A stretch of DNA of 64,000 bases from CAZNVB01 sp964651495. Its GTDB lineage: Bacteria; Acidobacteriota; Aminicenantia; Aminicenantales; UBA8522. The stretch spans positions 12,794 to 76,793 of the forward strand of contig CAZYWP010000003.1 of NCBI GenBank assembly GCA_964651495.1. Direction: 5' to 3'. Positions 1 to 9,328 of this stretch are shown piece after piece. The translations under genes were made by a program, and so were the position numbers. A model generated the notes under the pieces. That model searched no databases. It worked only from the letters and a program-made list of their open reading frames with translations, and had not been told where the DNA came from. Every line of letters begins with the position of its first letter. Positions within the stretch are counted from its first letter, which is position 1.

Positions 1-795
1 CGGGATGAGATAGGTGACCGCCTGGATCACCGCCGGCATGTTCCGGATGGGGAAAATGAACCCCGAAAGTATAAACGTCGGGAGAAGCGTAGCGACGATG
101 GAGATGATGAAGGCGACCTGCTGGGAATGGGCGATGGTGGAGATCAGCAGACCGAAACCCAGGCCGCAGATCAAAAAGAGGAAGACACCAAGAAGCAGCA
201 GCAGGTAGTTTCCTTTGATGGCGACGTGAAAGAGCAGGTAGCCGAAGAGAAGCACCAGATGGGAAGAGATGAGAGAAACGGCGGCGTAGGGAACGGTCTT
301 GCCGATGATGAGCGCCGCCGGCCTCACCGGCGAGACGATGATCTGTTCAAGAGAACCCCTCTCCTTCTCCCGGACGACGGAGAATGAGGTGGAGATGACG
401 ACGATAATCATCAGAATGAACGCCATGAGCCCGGGGACGAGAAAGCGGGCGCTGAGCAGCTCGGGGTTGTACCAGACCCGGGGCCGGATGTCGAAGGGCA
501 TCAAAGCCCGCTCTTGTCCCCTTTTCATCAGATTCTCCAAGACAATGCCGGCCGAATAGCTCTGCGCCAGGGCATTGACGTAGCCCAGCGCCGTTCCAGC
601 GATGTTGGTCTCCTCGCCGTCTACGATGACCTGGATGGACGTCTCCTTCCCCGCAAGCAANNNNNNNNNNNNNNNNNNNNNNNNNNNNNNNNNNNNNNNN
701 NNNNNNNNNNNNNNNNNNNNNNNNNNNNNNNNNNNNNNNNNNNNNNNNNNNNNNNNNNNNTCCTTTTTAATAATCGGCCGGATTTGTCCTAACAT
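1..795 (-). CDS. ABC-2 type transporter permease (partial, interrupted by an assembly gap)
   Basis: This is the inner-membrane permease of an ABC exporter. It begins at an ATG at 793-795 (MLGQIRPIIKKE), 11 bases after the stop of the upstream ATPase gene, and enters the 100-N gap at 661-760. Beyond the gap the minus strand stays open to the window edge. It encodes an extracytoplasmic segment (ETSIQVIVDGEETNIAG...), then a hydrophobic run (FLVPGLMAFILMIIVVIST), a cytoplasmic REKERGSLEQI segment and further membrane spans ending near FIFPIRNMPAVI. This arrangement is typical of the YbhS/YbhR (ABC2_membrane_3) family. The true number of bases in the gap is unknown, so the reading frame across it cannot be proved. 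A second permease may lie to the left of the window, as in ybhGFSR operons. Confidence 0.82.
   Translation of the reverse strand, partial: MLGQIRPIIKKXXXXXXXXXXXXXXXXXXXXXXXXXXXXXXXXXXLLAGKETSIQVIVDGEETNIAGTALGYVNALAQSYSAGIVLENLMKRGQERALMPFDIRPRVWYNPELLSARFLVPGLMAFILMIIVVISTSFSVVREKERGSLEQIIVSPVRPAALIIGKTVPYAAVSLISSHLVLLFGYLLFHVAIKGNYLLLLLGVFLFLICGLGFGLLISTIAHSQQVAFIISIVATLLPTFILSGFIFPIRNMPAVIQAVTYLIP
661..760. other. Scaffold gap (100 N)
   Basis: Exactly 100 N. Unlike the two other gaps in this window, the flanks share no duplicated sequence, so real sequence (part of the permease's extracytoplasmic domain) is missing here and its length is unknown. Confidence 0.99.
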
Positions 796-806
796 CTCGT
801 CTTTAT

Positions 807-1742
807 CTACGCGGTGGGTTTTTCCTCGATGAGGTGGATGAACACATCCTCCAGGGTTGGCAAAATCCGGTCGATGCGGTTGACTTGCAGGCCTCGAGTG
901 GCCAGAAGAGCTGAGATTCTTTCCCGGCCGCCTTTTCCGTCCGCAACGCTGACATGGAGCCGGTTCCCGAACAGCGAACTGCCGAGAATCCAGGCCTGCT
1001 TCTCGAGGATGGCCATCGCCTCGACGGCCCGATCGCACTCGACTTCAAGGATGGGATGGAGGAGATATTGTGTCTTGAGTTCCTGGGGACTTCCCCCGGC
1101 GACGATCGAGCCGGCGTGCATGAGCATGATCCGGTTGCAGTATTCGGCCTCGTCCAGATAGTGCGTGGTCACGAAAACCGTCACCCCGCTCTCGGCCAGG
1201 CTGTTGATCAGATCCCAAAAACGCCGCCGGGACACGGGATCGACGCCGCCGGTCGGCTCGTCCAGGAAGACGACCTTCGGCTCGTGGAGGACGGCACATC
1301 CCAGGGCCAGCCGCTGTTTCCAGCCCCCAGCCAATTCTCGAGTCAGAAGGCGCTCCTTTCCTTGCAGCCCGGCCATTTCCAAGACCCAGGGCATCCTGGC
1401 CTTAAGGTTGCGGCGAGTGAGGCCGTAGACTCCGCCGTAGAAACGAATGTTCTCCTCTACAGTTAGGTCCTCGTAGAGCGAGAATTTTTGCGACATGTAG
1501 CCGATATTCTCTTTGACCCGGTCGGGTTCATTTGAGATGTCATAGCCCGCCACCCGGGCCGAGCCTGATGTCGGGGTGAGAAGCCCGCAGAGCATCCGGA
1601 TGGTGGTCGATTTTCCAGCCCCGTTGGCGCCGAGAAACCCGAACACCTCTCCCCTGGCCACGCTGAAGCTCACCCCGTCGACGGCCGTGAATCTCCCGAA
1701 CCGCTTGGTGAGGCGCTGGACTTCAATGGAATTTTCAGGCAT
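807..1742 (-). CDS. ABC transporter ATP-binding protein
   Basis: This is a 311-residue cytoplasmic ATPase that would power the exporter whose permease follows at 795. Visible motifs are Walker A GANGAGKST (about residue 40), a Q-loop (YMSQKFSLYEDL), a signature-like region ELAGGWKQRLALG (GGWKQR in place of the usual SGGMKQR), Walker B VVFLDEPTGGVDP and the switch His in VTTHYLDEAE. A C-terminal extension of about 80 residues follows the core domain, as in DrrA/YbhF-type subunits. Its ATG overlaps the last bases of the upstream ATPase gene, which suggests translational coupling. In E. coli YbhF the two ATPase domains are fused in one chain; here they are separate genes. The exported substrate cannot be told from the sequence. 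Confidence 0.93.
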   Translation of the reverse strand: MPENSIEVQRLTKRFGRFTAVDGVSFSVARGEVFGFLGANGAGKSTTIRMLCGLLTPTSGSARVAGYDISNEPDRVKENIGYMSQKFSLYEDLTVEENIRFYGGVYGLTRRNLKARMPWVLEMAGLQGKERLLTRELAGGWKQRLALGCAVLHEPKVVFLDEPTGGVDPVSRRRFWDLINSLAESGVTVFVTTHYLDEAEYCNRIMLMHAGSIVAGGSPQELKTQYLLHPILEVECDRAVEAMAILEKQAWILGSSLFGNRLHVSVADGKGGRERISALLATRGLQVNRIDRILPTLEDVFIHLIEEKPTA

Positions 1743-2682
1743 GGCCGCCCTCCCCTTGCCCGGCTCTGGTCAGGGAGATGAAGACGTTCTCGAGTGACGG
1801 GGGGACCGGCCGCTGGTTGACAATCTTGATCCCCGCTTCAGCCAGGCGGCGCTCGGCAGCAGGAAAATCCGCAGAGATGTCCCGGAAGACGAGATGCAGC
1901 CGGTCGCCGAACGCCTGGACATCGGCAACGCCGGGCAGGCGGCTCAGGACAGCGGCGGCTTTGCGGTTGTCGGCGCAGACAAGTTCGATGATTTCTCCCT
2001 TCATCAAGGCTTTTACCGCGGCCGGTTCATCGACGACGATAAAACGGCCGTTGTCCATCAGGGCGACGCGCGAGCCGCGCTCGGCTTCGTCGAGATACGG
2101 GGTGGTGACGATAATCGTCATACCTGTTTGGAGAAGCCCGAACAGGATTTTCCAGAAATCCCGCCGCGAGACCGGATCGACGCCGGTCGTCGGCTCATCA
2201 AGCAGCAGGAGGTCGGGCGTATGGATGAGAGTGCAGGCCAGGGCCAGCTTCTGCTTCATCCCGCCCGAGAGGTTTTCGGCCAGGCGCCGGCGAAAGGGGG
2301 CCAGCCGGGTGAAGGCGAGGAGCTCTTCGCGGCGGCGGCCGTAATCCTGGACGCCATGGATTTCGGCGAAGAATTCGATGTTCTCGTCCACCGTGAGGTC
2401 TCCGTAGAGGGTGAATCTCTGAGAGAGATAGCCGATATGCTTCTTGATTTCCCGGTGGTCCTTCACCAGGTCGAATCCGAGGATTCGGCCGCGGCCGGCG
2501 GTCGGCTTGATGATCCCGCTGAGAAGACGGATGAGAGTTGATTTTCCCGCGCCGTCTGGGCCGACGATATAGAACAACTCGCCCTTCCGAACGGAAAAAT
2601 CTAGGTCACGAACAGCGGCGGTCTCGCCGAATTGCCTGGCTAAACCCTCCGCTTCGACAACCAAAGAAGCTGCGCTGACCAT
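1735..2682 (-). CDS. ABC transporter ATP-binding protein
   Basis: This is the second ATPase of the exporter operon (315 residues). Walker A is GPDGAGKST (about residue 41), the Q-loop lies in YLSQRFTLYGDL, the signature is LSGGMKQKLAL, Walker B is LLLLDEPTTGVDP, and the switch position in VTTPYLDEAE is Pro instead of the usual His. The matching residue of the neighbouring ATPase is His, so the pair could be catalytically asymmetric, as in many heterodimeric ABC transporters. It ends 8 bases inside the next ATPase gene (1735-1742). It lies 124 bases downstream of the HlyD-like adaptor gene and is probably in the same transcript. Confidence 0.93.
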   Translation of the reverse strand: MVSAASLVVEAEGLARQFGETAAVRDLDFSVRKGELFYIVGPDGAGKSTLIRLLSGIIKPTAGRGRILGFDLVKDHREIKKHIGYLSQRFTLYGDLTVDENIEFFAEIHGVQDYGRRREELLAFTRLAPFRRRLAENLSGGMKQKLALACTLIHTPDLLLLDEPTTGVDPVSRRDFWKILFGLLQTGMTIIVTTPYLDEAERGSRVALMDNGRFIVVDEPAAVKALMKGEIIELVCADNRKAAAVLSRLPGVADVQAFGDRLHLVFRDISADFPAAERRLAEAGIKIVNQRPVPPSLENVFISLTRAGQGEGGHA

Positions 2683-2758
2683 CCTAATTTTCTAGGCCGG
2701 GCTCTCCATAATATTTAGAAAAAAATTTCCCCTCTGATGTTTTCTCATGCACCCGCAT

Positions 2759-2772
2759 CCCCCTCGAGGGGG
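2759..2772 (-). other. Short GC hairpin between adaptor and ATPase genes
   Basis: A perfect 5-bp stem (CCCCC/GGGGG) with a TCGA loop lies in the 124-base spacer between the HlyD-like and first ATPase genes. No T-run follows directly on the minus strand (the nearest is about 30 bases on), so it is not a standard terminator. It could attenuate or stabilise the operon transcript, or have no role. Confidence 0.3.
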
Positions 2773-2806
2773 GAGGATAAACTTGGGGGTGATATCAGTT
2801 CGCCCA

Positions 2807-3802
2807 TCATATCCCCTGAGTGTCGATCACGGCGTCGGCGGGCATGCCCGGCTTGAGAATATTCTCAGGGTTGGGAACTTTAATCTTGACTCTGTACACC
2901 AGCTTGACCCGTTCCTCTTTTGTCTGGATGTTTTTCGGCGTGAACTCGGCTTCGGGCGAGATGAAAATCACCTTCCCAACGAAAACGCGGCCCGGGTAGG
3001 AATCAATCCTCACTTCGGCGGACTGGCCGAGGCGCACCTTTCCAAGGTCGGATTCCGGGACGAAAATCTCGAGACGGACCTCTGCTAGGTCGGCGATCGT
3101 CAAGAGAGTGGTGCCCGGACCGACGAATTCGCCCTGTTCGGTCGCCCTGTGGGTGACGATTCCGGATATTGGCGAAGTGATGGTCGAGTCGGCGATCGTT
3201 TTCTTGACCAGGTCGCGCGAGGCCTCGGCCTGCTCCAGGCGGGCCTGGGCTTGCTTGACCTCTTCCGGCCGGGCAAGCTGCCGCCACTTCTGGAGCGCCT
3301 GTTTGGCCGCTTCATATTGAGCCCGGGCGACGGCCAGCCGGGTCTCCGCATTGTCTCTTTGCTGCGCGGTGGCGCTCTGCTTGGCGAAGAGATCGGTAAT
3401 CCGCGCCCGCTCCACTTCGGCCAGTTTCAGGCTGGCCTCGGTCTGCCGGAGAGCTTCCTCGGCCTGCCGGATGTCCTCGATCCGAGCGCCCTTGAGCACG
3501 AGCTGGAGCTGGGCTTCGGCGAGCTTCACGCCCGCTTCCGCCTGCTGAAGCTGGATTTCCAACGACGCACTATCTATGACCGCAAGAAGATTGCCGGCTT
3601 CTATACGGGCCCCCTCGTCGACGGCCATTTTTACGACCTGCCCGCTCGTCTTGGAGGCGACGCTCACCTCGACCGCTTCGATTGTCCCCGAGGCGGAGAT
3701 CTCCCCTTGGTTTCTGTTATTTCGGCAATCGACTCCGCCGAAGACGGCGATGGTCACCGCTCCCCAGAGGATGATTCCTGACCGCCAGATCGTTTTTTTC
3801 AT
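2807..3802 (-). CDS. HlyD-family periplasmic adaptor (membrane fusion protein)
   Basis: This 331-residue adaptor is anchored in the inner membrane and would connect the ABC exporter to an outer-membrane channel. The N-terminal segment MKKTIWRSGIILWGAVTIAVF is a signal or anchor. A first lipoyl half (SGTIEAVEVSVASKTSGQV) is followed by a long coiled-coil hairpin rich in Q, A, E and K (about residues 65-180). The second lipoyl half (STITSPISGIVTHRATEQGEFV) and a beta-barrel domain (IDSYPGRVFVGKVIFISPEAEFTPKN) come next. I chose the ATG at 3800-3802 because GAGGAGG lies five bases before it; an in-frame ATG 27 bases upstream has no such site. The gene is first in the exporter operon and resembles YbhG. 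Confidence 0.93.
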   Translation of the reverse strand: MKKTIWRSGIILWGAVTIAVFGGVDCRNNRNQGEISASGTIEAVEVSVASKTSGQVVKMAVDEGARIEAGNLLAVIDSASLEIQLQQAEAGVKLAEAQLQLVLKGARIEDIRQAEEALRQTEASLKLAEVERARITDLFAKQSATAQQRDNAETRLAVARAQYEAAKQALQKWRQLARPEEVKQAQARLEQAEASRDLVKKTIADSTITSPISGIVTHRATEQGEFVGPGTTLLTIADLAEVRLEIFVPESDLGKVRLGQSAEVRIDSYPGRVFVGKVIFISPEAEFTPKNIQTKEERVKLVYRVKIKVPNPENILKPGMPADAVIDTQGI

Positions 3803-3898
3803 CTCGGCCTCCTCGCGCTCTTCCGCCAAGGTCGCCTGGAAGCGGCCCGATACCGGATCTCTTTTAACCGCTTATCCAGCTGGGGTTCCTCATGTCGG

Positions 3899-4954
3899 CT
3901 ATCCCCGGACTACGGCTGCCGCGGGGATGACTTCGAGGTCGAGCTTGCTCTTCCAGCGCAGGACCGTGAGCGTGAGCGGCCGGCCGACCGGCCACTCGGA
4001 CAGGAAGCTGAACAGATCGTCCGGGCTGGTCACATCCCGGCCGTTGAGAGAAACAATGATATCGCCTGTCCTCAGGCCGGCTGTCTGCGCCGGACCATGC
4101 GGTTCCAGGGAAACGAGCTCCATCCCGAAGTCCTTAGACAGGCCGTGAAACCGGACTAGGCGCCGGCTCAGGAGCCGCCGGAAACCGATCACTCCGATAT
4201 AGCTCCGTTCGATGCGCCCCTTGGCAAGGAGCTGGGGGACCGCAGATTTGGCCGTGGCCGCCGATATGGCGAACCCGATGCCCTGGGCTTGGGCGATAAT
4301 CGCCGTGTTGATGCCCACCACCCGGCCGTGGGAATCGAGGAGCGGCCCGCCCGAGTTTCCCGGGTTGAGGGGCGCCGTATGCTGGATAACGTTCTCGATC
4401 AGACGTCCATCCTGACTCCGCAGGGTCCGGCCGAGGGCGCTGACAACGCCCGTCGAGACCGTGGACTGAAACCCGAACGGGTTTCCCATAGCGATGACAA
4501 GTTGCCCGACTCGGAGTGACGACGAATCTCCCATGGTCGCGTACGGAAGGGCTGAGCCGTCGACCCGAATGACGGCCAGGTCGGTCGAGGGATCATGGCC
4601 GATGATGGTGGCCGCAAGCTTCTGGCCGTCGATAAAGGCCGCCCGGATTTCCCTGGAGCGGGCGACGACGTGACTGTTTGTCACGATATAGCCGTCGGGA
4701 GTGATGACGAACCCAGATCCGGCGCCGCTCGGCTCGAATTCCGCCTCCCGCCTCCCCTCCCCGATCGAAATGCTGACGATCGCCGGCCCGACCGAATCGA
4801 CAACTCCCATAACGGCGCGGGAATAGGCGTCCAGCAGCTCGGCGTTGGAAGCGTCTGTAGAACTCGATTCCGGCGGATGCGAAGAAACGGGCCGTGCGTC
4901 GGCCTGGGCTTCCCCGCTCAGCCAGGACAATGGATTCTTGCGCTTATCTGCCAT
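3899..4954 (-). CDS. HtrA/Deg-family serine protease with one PDZ domain
   Basis: This 351-residue trypsin-like protease has a catalytic triad visible as His95 (VTNSHVV), Asp125 (STDLAVIRV) and Ser201 (NPGNSGGPLL). A single PDZ domain follows (about residues 250-345: LVSLEPHGPAQTAGLRTGDI). HtrA proteins usually degrade misfolded periplasmic proteins. Here the N-terminus (MADKRKNPLSWLSGEAQADA) is hydrophilic, with no signal peptide or membrane anchor, so the product may be cytoplasmic or the annotated start may be wrong. The segment before the Ser reads IQHTAPLNPGNS where most family members have IQTDAAINPGNS. The gene lies 96 bases upstream of the exporter operon on the same strand. Confidence 0.92.
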   Translation of the reverse strand: MADKRKNPLSWLSGEAQADARPVSSHPPESSSTDASNAELLDAYSRAVMGVVDSVGPAIVSISIGEGRREAEFEPSGAGSGFVITPDGYIVTNSHVVARSREIRAAFIDGQKLAATIIGHDPSTDLAVIRVDGSALPYATMGDSSSLRVGQLVIAMGNPFGFQSTVSTGVVSALGRTLRSQDGRLIENVIQHTAPLNPGNSGGPLLDSHGRVVGINTAIIAQAQGIGFAISAATAKSAVPQLLAKGRIERSYIGVIGFRRLLSRRLVRFHGLSKDFGMELVSLEPHGPAQTAGLRTGDIIVSLNGRDVTSPDDLFSFLSEWPVGRPLTLTVLRWKSKLDLEVIPAAAVVRG

Positions 4955-5005
4955 CGGTTTCGAAGCGAGGTTTTATTATAGCAAATTTTGCTCCGTCAAA
5001 TAGGC

Positions 5006-5809
5006 TCAGGGGGCGGTCTCCGCTTCGATGATCTCGTAATCCGTGTATTCTTCTTCGATGACCATCCGGATATGCTTGAGCACCATCCCGGCGTCCACCT
5101 TCGTTCTGCTTTTCTTGAGGACGAAGTGTCCGGTCGGGAGGACCTGGAATTCAACATCGGCGGCGAATTCCTTGACGAATTTCGGGTTTTTTGCCAGCGT
5201 CAGGACGACCTTGAGCACGTCGTGGCCGTCCTGGCTGATGCAATATCGGCCTTCCCACAGCCTCTCGCTCTTGAGTTTCGCCTGTGATTGGAGGACGTAG
5301 ACGGGACGCCCGTCGAGCACGTCATCCTCGAGCCGGGTGAAGGTGTACTGCACGCGGTTTTTTTCGCTGAAGGGGAGCAGGTCGTCCGAATCGAGGGAGC
5401 GACTCCCTCCTCCTTTGTTTTCTTCTCCCTGGCTTTCCCTGGCCTCCTTATCCGTATTCTTTGCCTCACGGCGTTCTTCTTCCGCTTCTTTAACAAACTT
5501 GGCGGTTACATCTTTAACCACACCCTTCTCGGTCTCCTCGGCCCGCAAAATCTCCTCGCTGCGCTCTTTGTCCGTGACCCGGACGGTCTTGAGAACGCGG
5601 GTGACCTTCTTAGGTTTCCCTGTCTTATCCATCTCGGTCAGGACGGAAGCGACCGACGCTTTCCAGCTCGGCAGCTCGGGGTAGGACTTGATCCTCTCCA
5701 TAACCCGGTCGAGGATCTGGCCGAGGTCGTCCTGCCTGGCGAGGGACGGGCCGCCGGCGGCCGCGAGCAGCAGAAAAGCGATCAGAGCTAAAATTCTTCT
5801 GTCGAACAT
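5006..5809 (-). CDS. Exported LolA-like / outer-membrane lipoprotein-sorting-like protein
   Basis: This 267-residue exported protein has a clear signal peptide (MFDRRILALIAFLLLAAAGGPSLA). The start at 5807-5809 is supported by GGAG seven bases upstream and by placing the signal at the N-terminus; a longer open frame reaches 5935 but runs into the upstream peptidase gene. The middle (about residues 85-150) is very rich in Lys and Glu. The C-terminal part has short beta-type stretches (RPVYVLQ, GRYCISQDGHDVLKV, VEFQVLPTGHFVLKK) that resemble LolA/LppX-fold proteins. That resemblance is from pattern only. The gene follows the S9 peptidase by 25 bases, so the two are probably co-transcribed. Its function is unknown. 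Confidence 0.72.
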   Translation of the reverse strand: MFDRRILALIAFLLLAAAGGPSLARQDDLGQILDRVMERIKSYPELPSWKASVASVLTEMDKTGKPKKVTRVLKTVRVTDKERSEEILRAEETEKGVVKDVTAKFVKEAEEERREAKNTDKEARESQGEENKGGGSRSLDSDDLLPFSEKNRVQYTFTRLEDDVLDGRPVYVLQSQAKLKSERLWEGRYCISQDGHDVLKVVLTLAKNPKFVKEFAADVEFQVLPTGHFVLKKSRTKVDAGMVLKHIRMVIEEEYTDYEIIEAETAP

Positions 5810-5834
5810 TTTTTCTCCAATCCGGACCGGCCGC

Positions 5835-7880
<2,046 letters not shown>

Positions 7881-7938
7881 TTCCTCCTCCGGAATATTTC
7901 AGGCTCCAGGCCGCGGAAGGAAGGCCGGGCGCCTTCGC

Positions 7939-9279
7939 TTAGGTCGAGGTCAATTCTTCGAGCGCCGTCAGGAAAACCTTCGCCTCTTCGAGGCTGTTAT
8001 AATGGGCGAAGCTGGCCCGGCAGACGGTCTCCCGGCCAAAGTGGCGGTAAAATACAGCCGAATAGTGGTTGCCGTCGGCGATCTGAAGTCCATGACTCTC
8101 CCAGAGGCGGCGTTTAGTCTCCCGAGCGCTCAGCCCGGGAATATCGAAGGCGAAGGTGGGGTCCCGTTCTGCCGTTTTGCCAAGGTCGGTGATCCCATAG
8201 CAGCGGAATCCTGTCTGATCGAACGTCCGGAAGGCCCCCAGGACAGTCCGCGAGATTTCCCTTTCGTAAGCGGAGATCATCGTCATTGCCCGCTTGAACT
8301 TGAGCCGGTTCGCGTCCGAGGTTCGGCCCGGCTCGAGCTCGTCGGCCAGCCAGATCAAATAACGCAGGGCCGCGCCGAGAGAGGCCAGAGCGGTGTTGCT
8401 CAGGCTTCCCTGCTCGAACTTGTAGGGGATTTCATTCTTGTTCGTTTCCACCTTGAAAGGCGAAAGCCTTTCCAGGATCGCCTGTTTCCCCCACAGGACT
8501 CCGAGCATGGGGCCGAAGATTTTATATCCCGAGAAAGCCAGAAAATCGCAGTCCAACGACGGGACATCGATCGGCCCGTGCAGAGCATGGTGGACGGCAT
8601 CCACGCAGACCAGGCACAGGGGAGAGCGTTTCTTGATTTCCGGGATGAGCTCTTCGAGGGGAACGACTGTTCCCACGCCGTTGGAGGCTAGAGTCACGGC
8701 GACGAGAGCGGTTTTCTCGTCGATCAGGGAGAGCAGATGATCGCCGTCCAGCCTGCCGCTCTCCAGGATGCGGGCTCGCCTGACCTGCGCCCCCCACCAT
8801 TTCCCGGCGACCGATTCCCAGGGGGAGACGTTGGCCATGTGGTCGAGGTCGGTGACAACTACGTTGTTTCTGGTCCGGATGAGACCCCGCATGGCCAAAG
8901 CCAGATTGATGAGGGCCTGCGAGGTCGAGAAATGGAAACTGATCTCGGCGGCGCTCGGCGCGTTCAGGAAATCGGCCGCGATTTCCCGGATCCGCCAGTG
9001 GAATTCCCTTGTCGTGATCTCGGCCGGATAGACGTCTCCGGGCAAAGAATGAATCCAGATGGAAGCTTCAGCTGCCGCCTTGGCTGCGGCATCGACCATC
9101 AAGGTGCCGCCTCCGCAGTTGAGGTGGATGCGGCTGTTTCCATGAATGTCTTTGTCGATCTGAGGGAAACGCTGCCGGAGGCGGGGGTGGAGGGCCAGGA
9201 AACGATCGAGGGCGGAGCTTTCGGGCATCGGACGACTCATATAGCACACGGAGGTAAGGAAGTCAAAGCGCGATGCCAA
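7939..9279 (-). CDS. Class-V aminotransferase / cysteine desulfurase-like PLP enzyme
   Basis: This 446-residue PLP-dependent enzyme belongs to the class-V fold (NifS/SufS/CsdA-like). The Schiff-base Lys is Lys253 in FSGYKIFGP. A cofactor Asp/His region is seen in LVCVDAVHHALH, and the phosphate-binding region in FHFSTSQALINLAL. There is no obvious C-terminal catalytic Cys loop of a true desulfurase, so it may be a lyase or aminotransferase acting on an amino-acid-like substrate. The open frame begins with TTG at 9279, preceded by GGAGGG eight bases away; the internal ATGs at codons 14 and 18 lack good ribosome sites, so I prefer TTG. It is transcribed divergently from the A-T-TE gene, 49 bases apart. 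Confidence 0.88.
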   Translation of the reverse strand: MASRFDFLTSVCYMSRPMPESSALDRFLALHPRLRQRFPQIDKDIHGNSRIHLNCGGGTLMVDAAAKAAAEASIWIHSLPGDVYPAEITTREFHWRIREIAADFLNAPSAAEISFHFSTSQALINLALAMRGLIRTRNNVVVTDLDHMANVSPWESVAGKWWGAQVRRARILESGRLDGDHLLSLIDEKTALVAVTLASNGVGTVVPLEELIPEIKKRSPLCLVCVDAVHHALHGPIDVPSLDCDFLAFSGYKIFGPMLGVLWGKQAILERLSPFKVETNKNEIPYKFEQGSLSNTALASLGAALRYLIWLADELEPGRTSDANRLKFKRAMTMISAYEREISRTVLGAFRTFDQTGFRCYGITDLGKTAERDPTFAFDIPGLSARETKRRLWESHGLQIADGNHYSAVFYRHFGRETVCRASFAHYNSLEEAKVFLTALEELTST

Positions 9280-9291
9280 TGATTGCCCTCC

Positions 9292-9320
9292 TTGACTTCA
9301 TGTCTTTCCTTCCCTATAAA
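9292..9320 (+). promoter_or_regulatory. Predicted sigma-70-type promoter of the A-T-TE gene (leaderless)
   Basis: TTGACT at 9292-9297 and TATAAA at 9315-9320 are separated by exactly 17 bases. The ATG of the next gene is at 9329, only 8 bases after the -10 box, and no Shine-Dalgarno sequence lies between. Transcription would therefore start at or within a few bases of the ATG. Confidence 0.7.
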
Positions 9321-9328
9321 ATACGATC

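Noticed and set aside
2701..2806. Intrinsic terminator between adaptor and ATPase genes
   Set aside because: The hairpin at 2759-2772 is short and the T-rich stretch on the minus strand is about 30 bases away; the genes clearly belong to one exporter.
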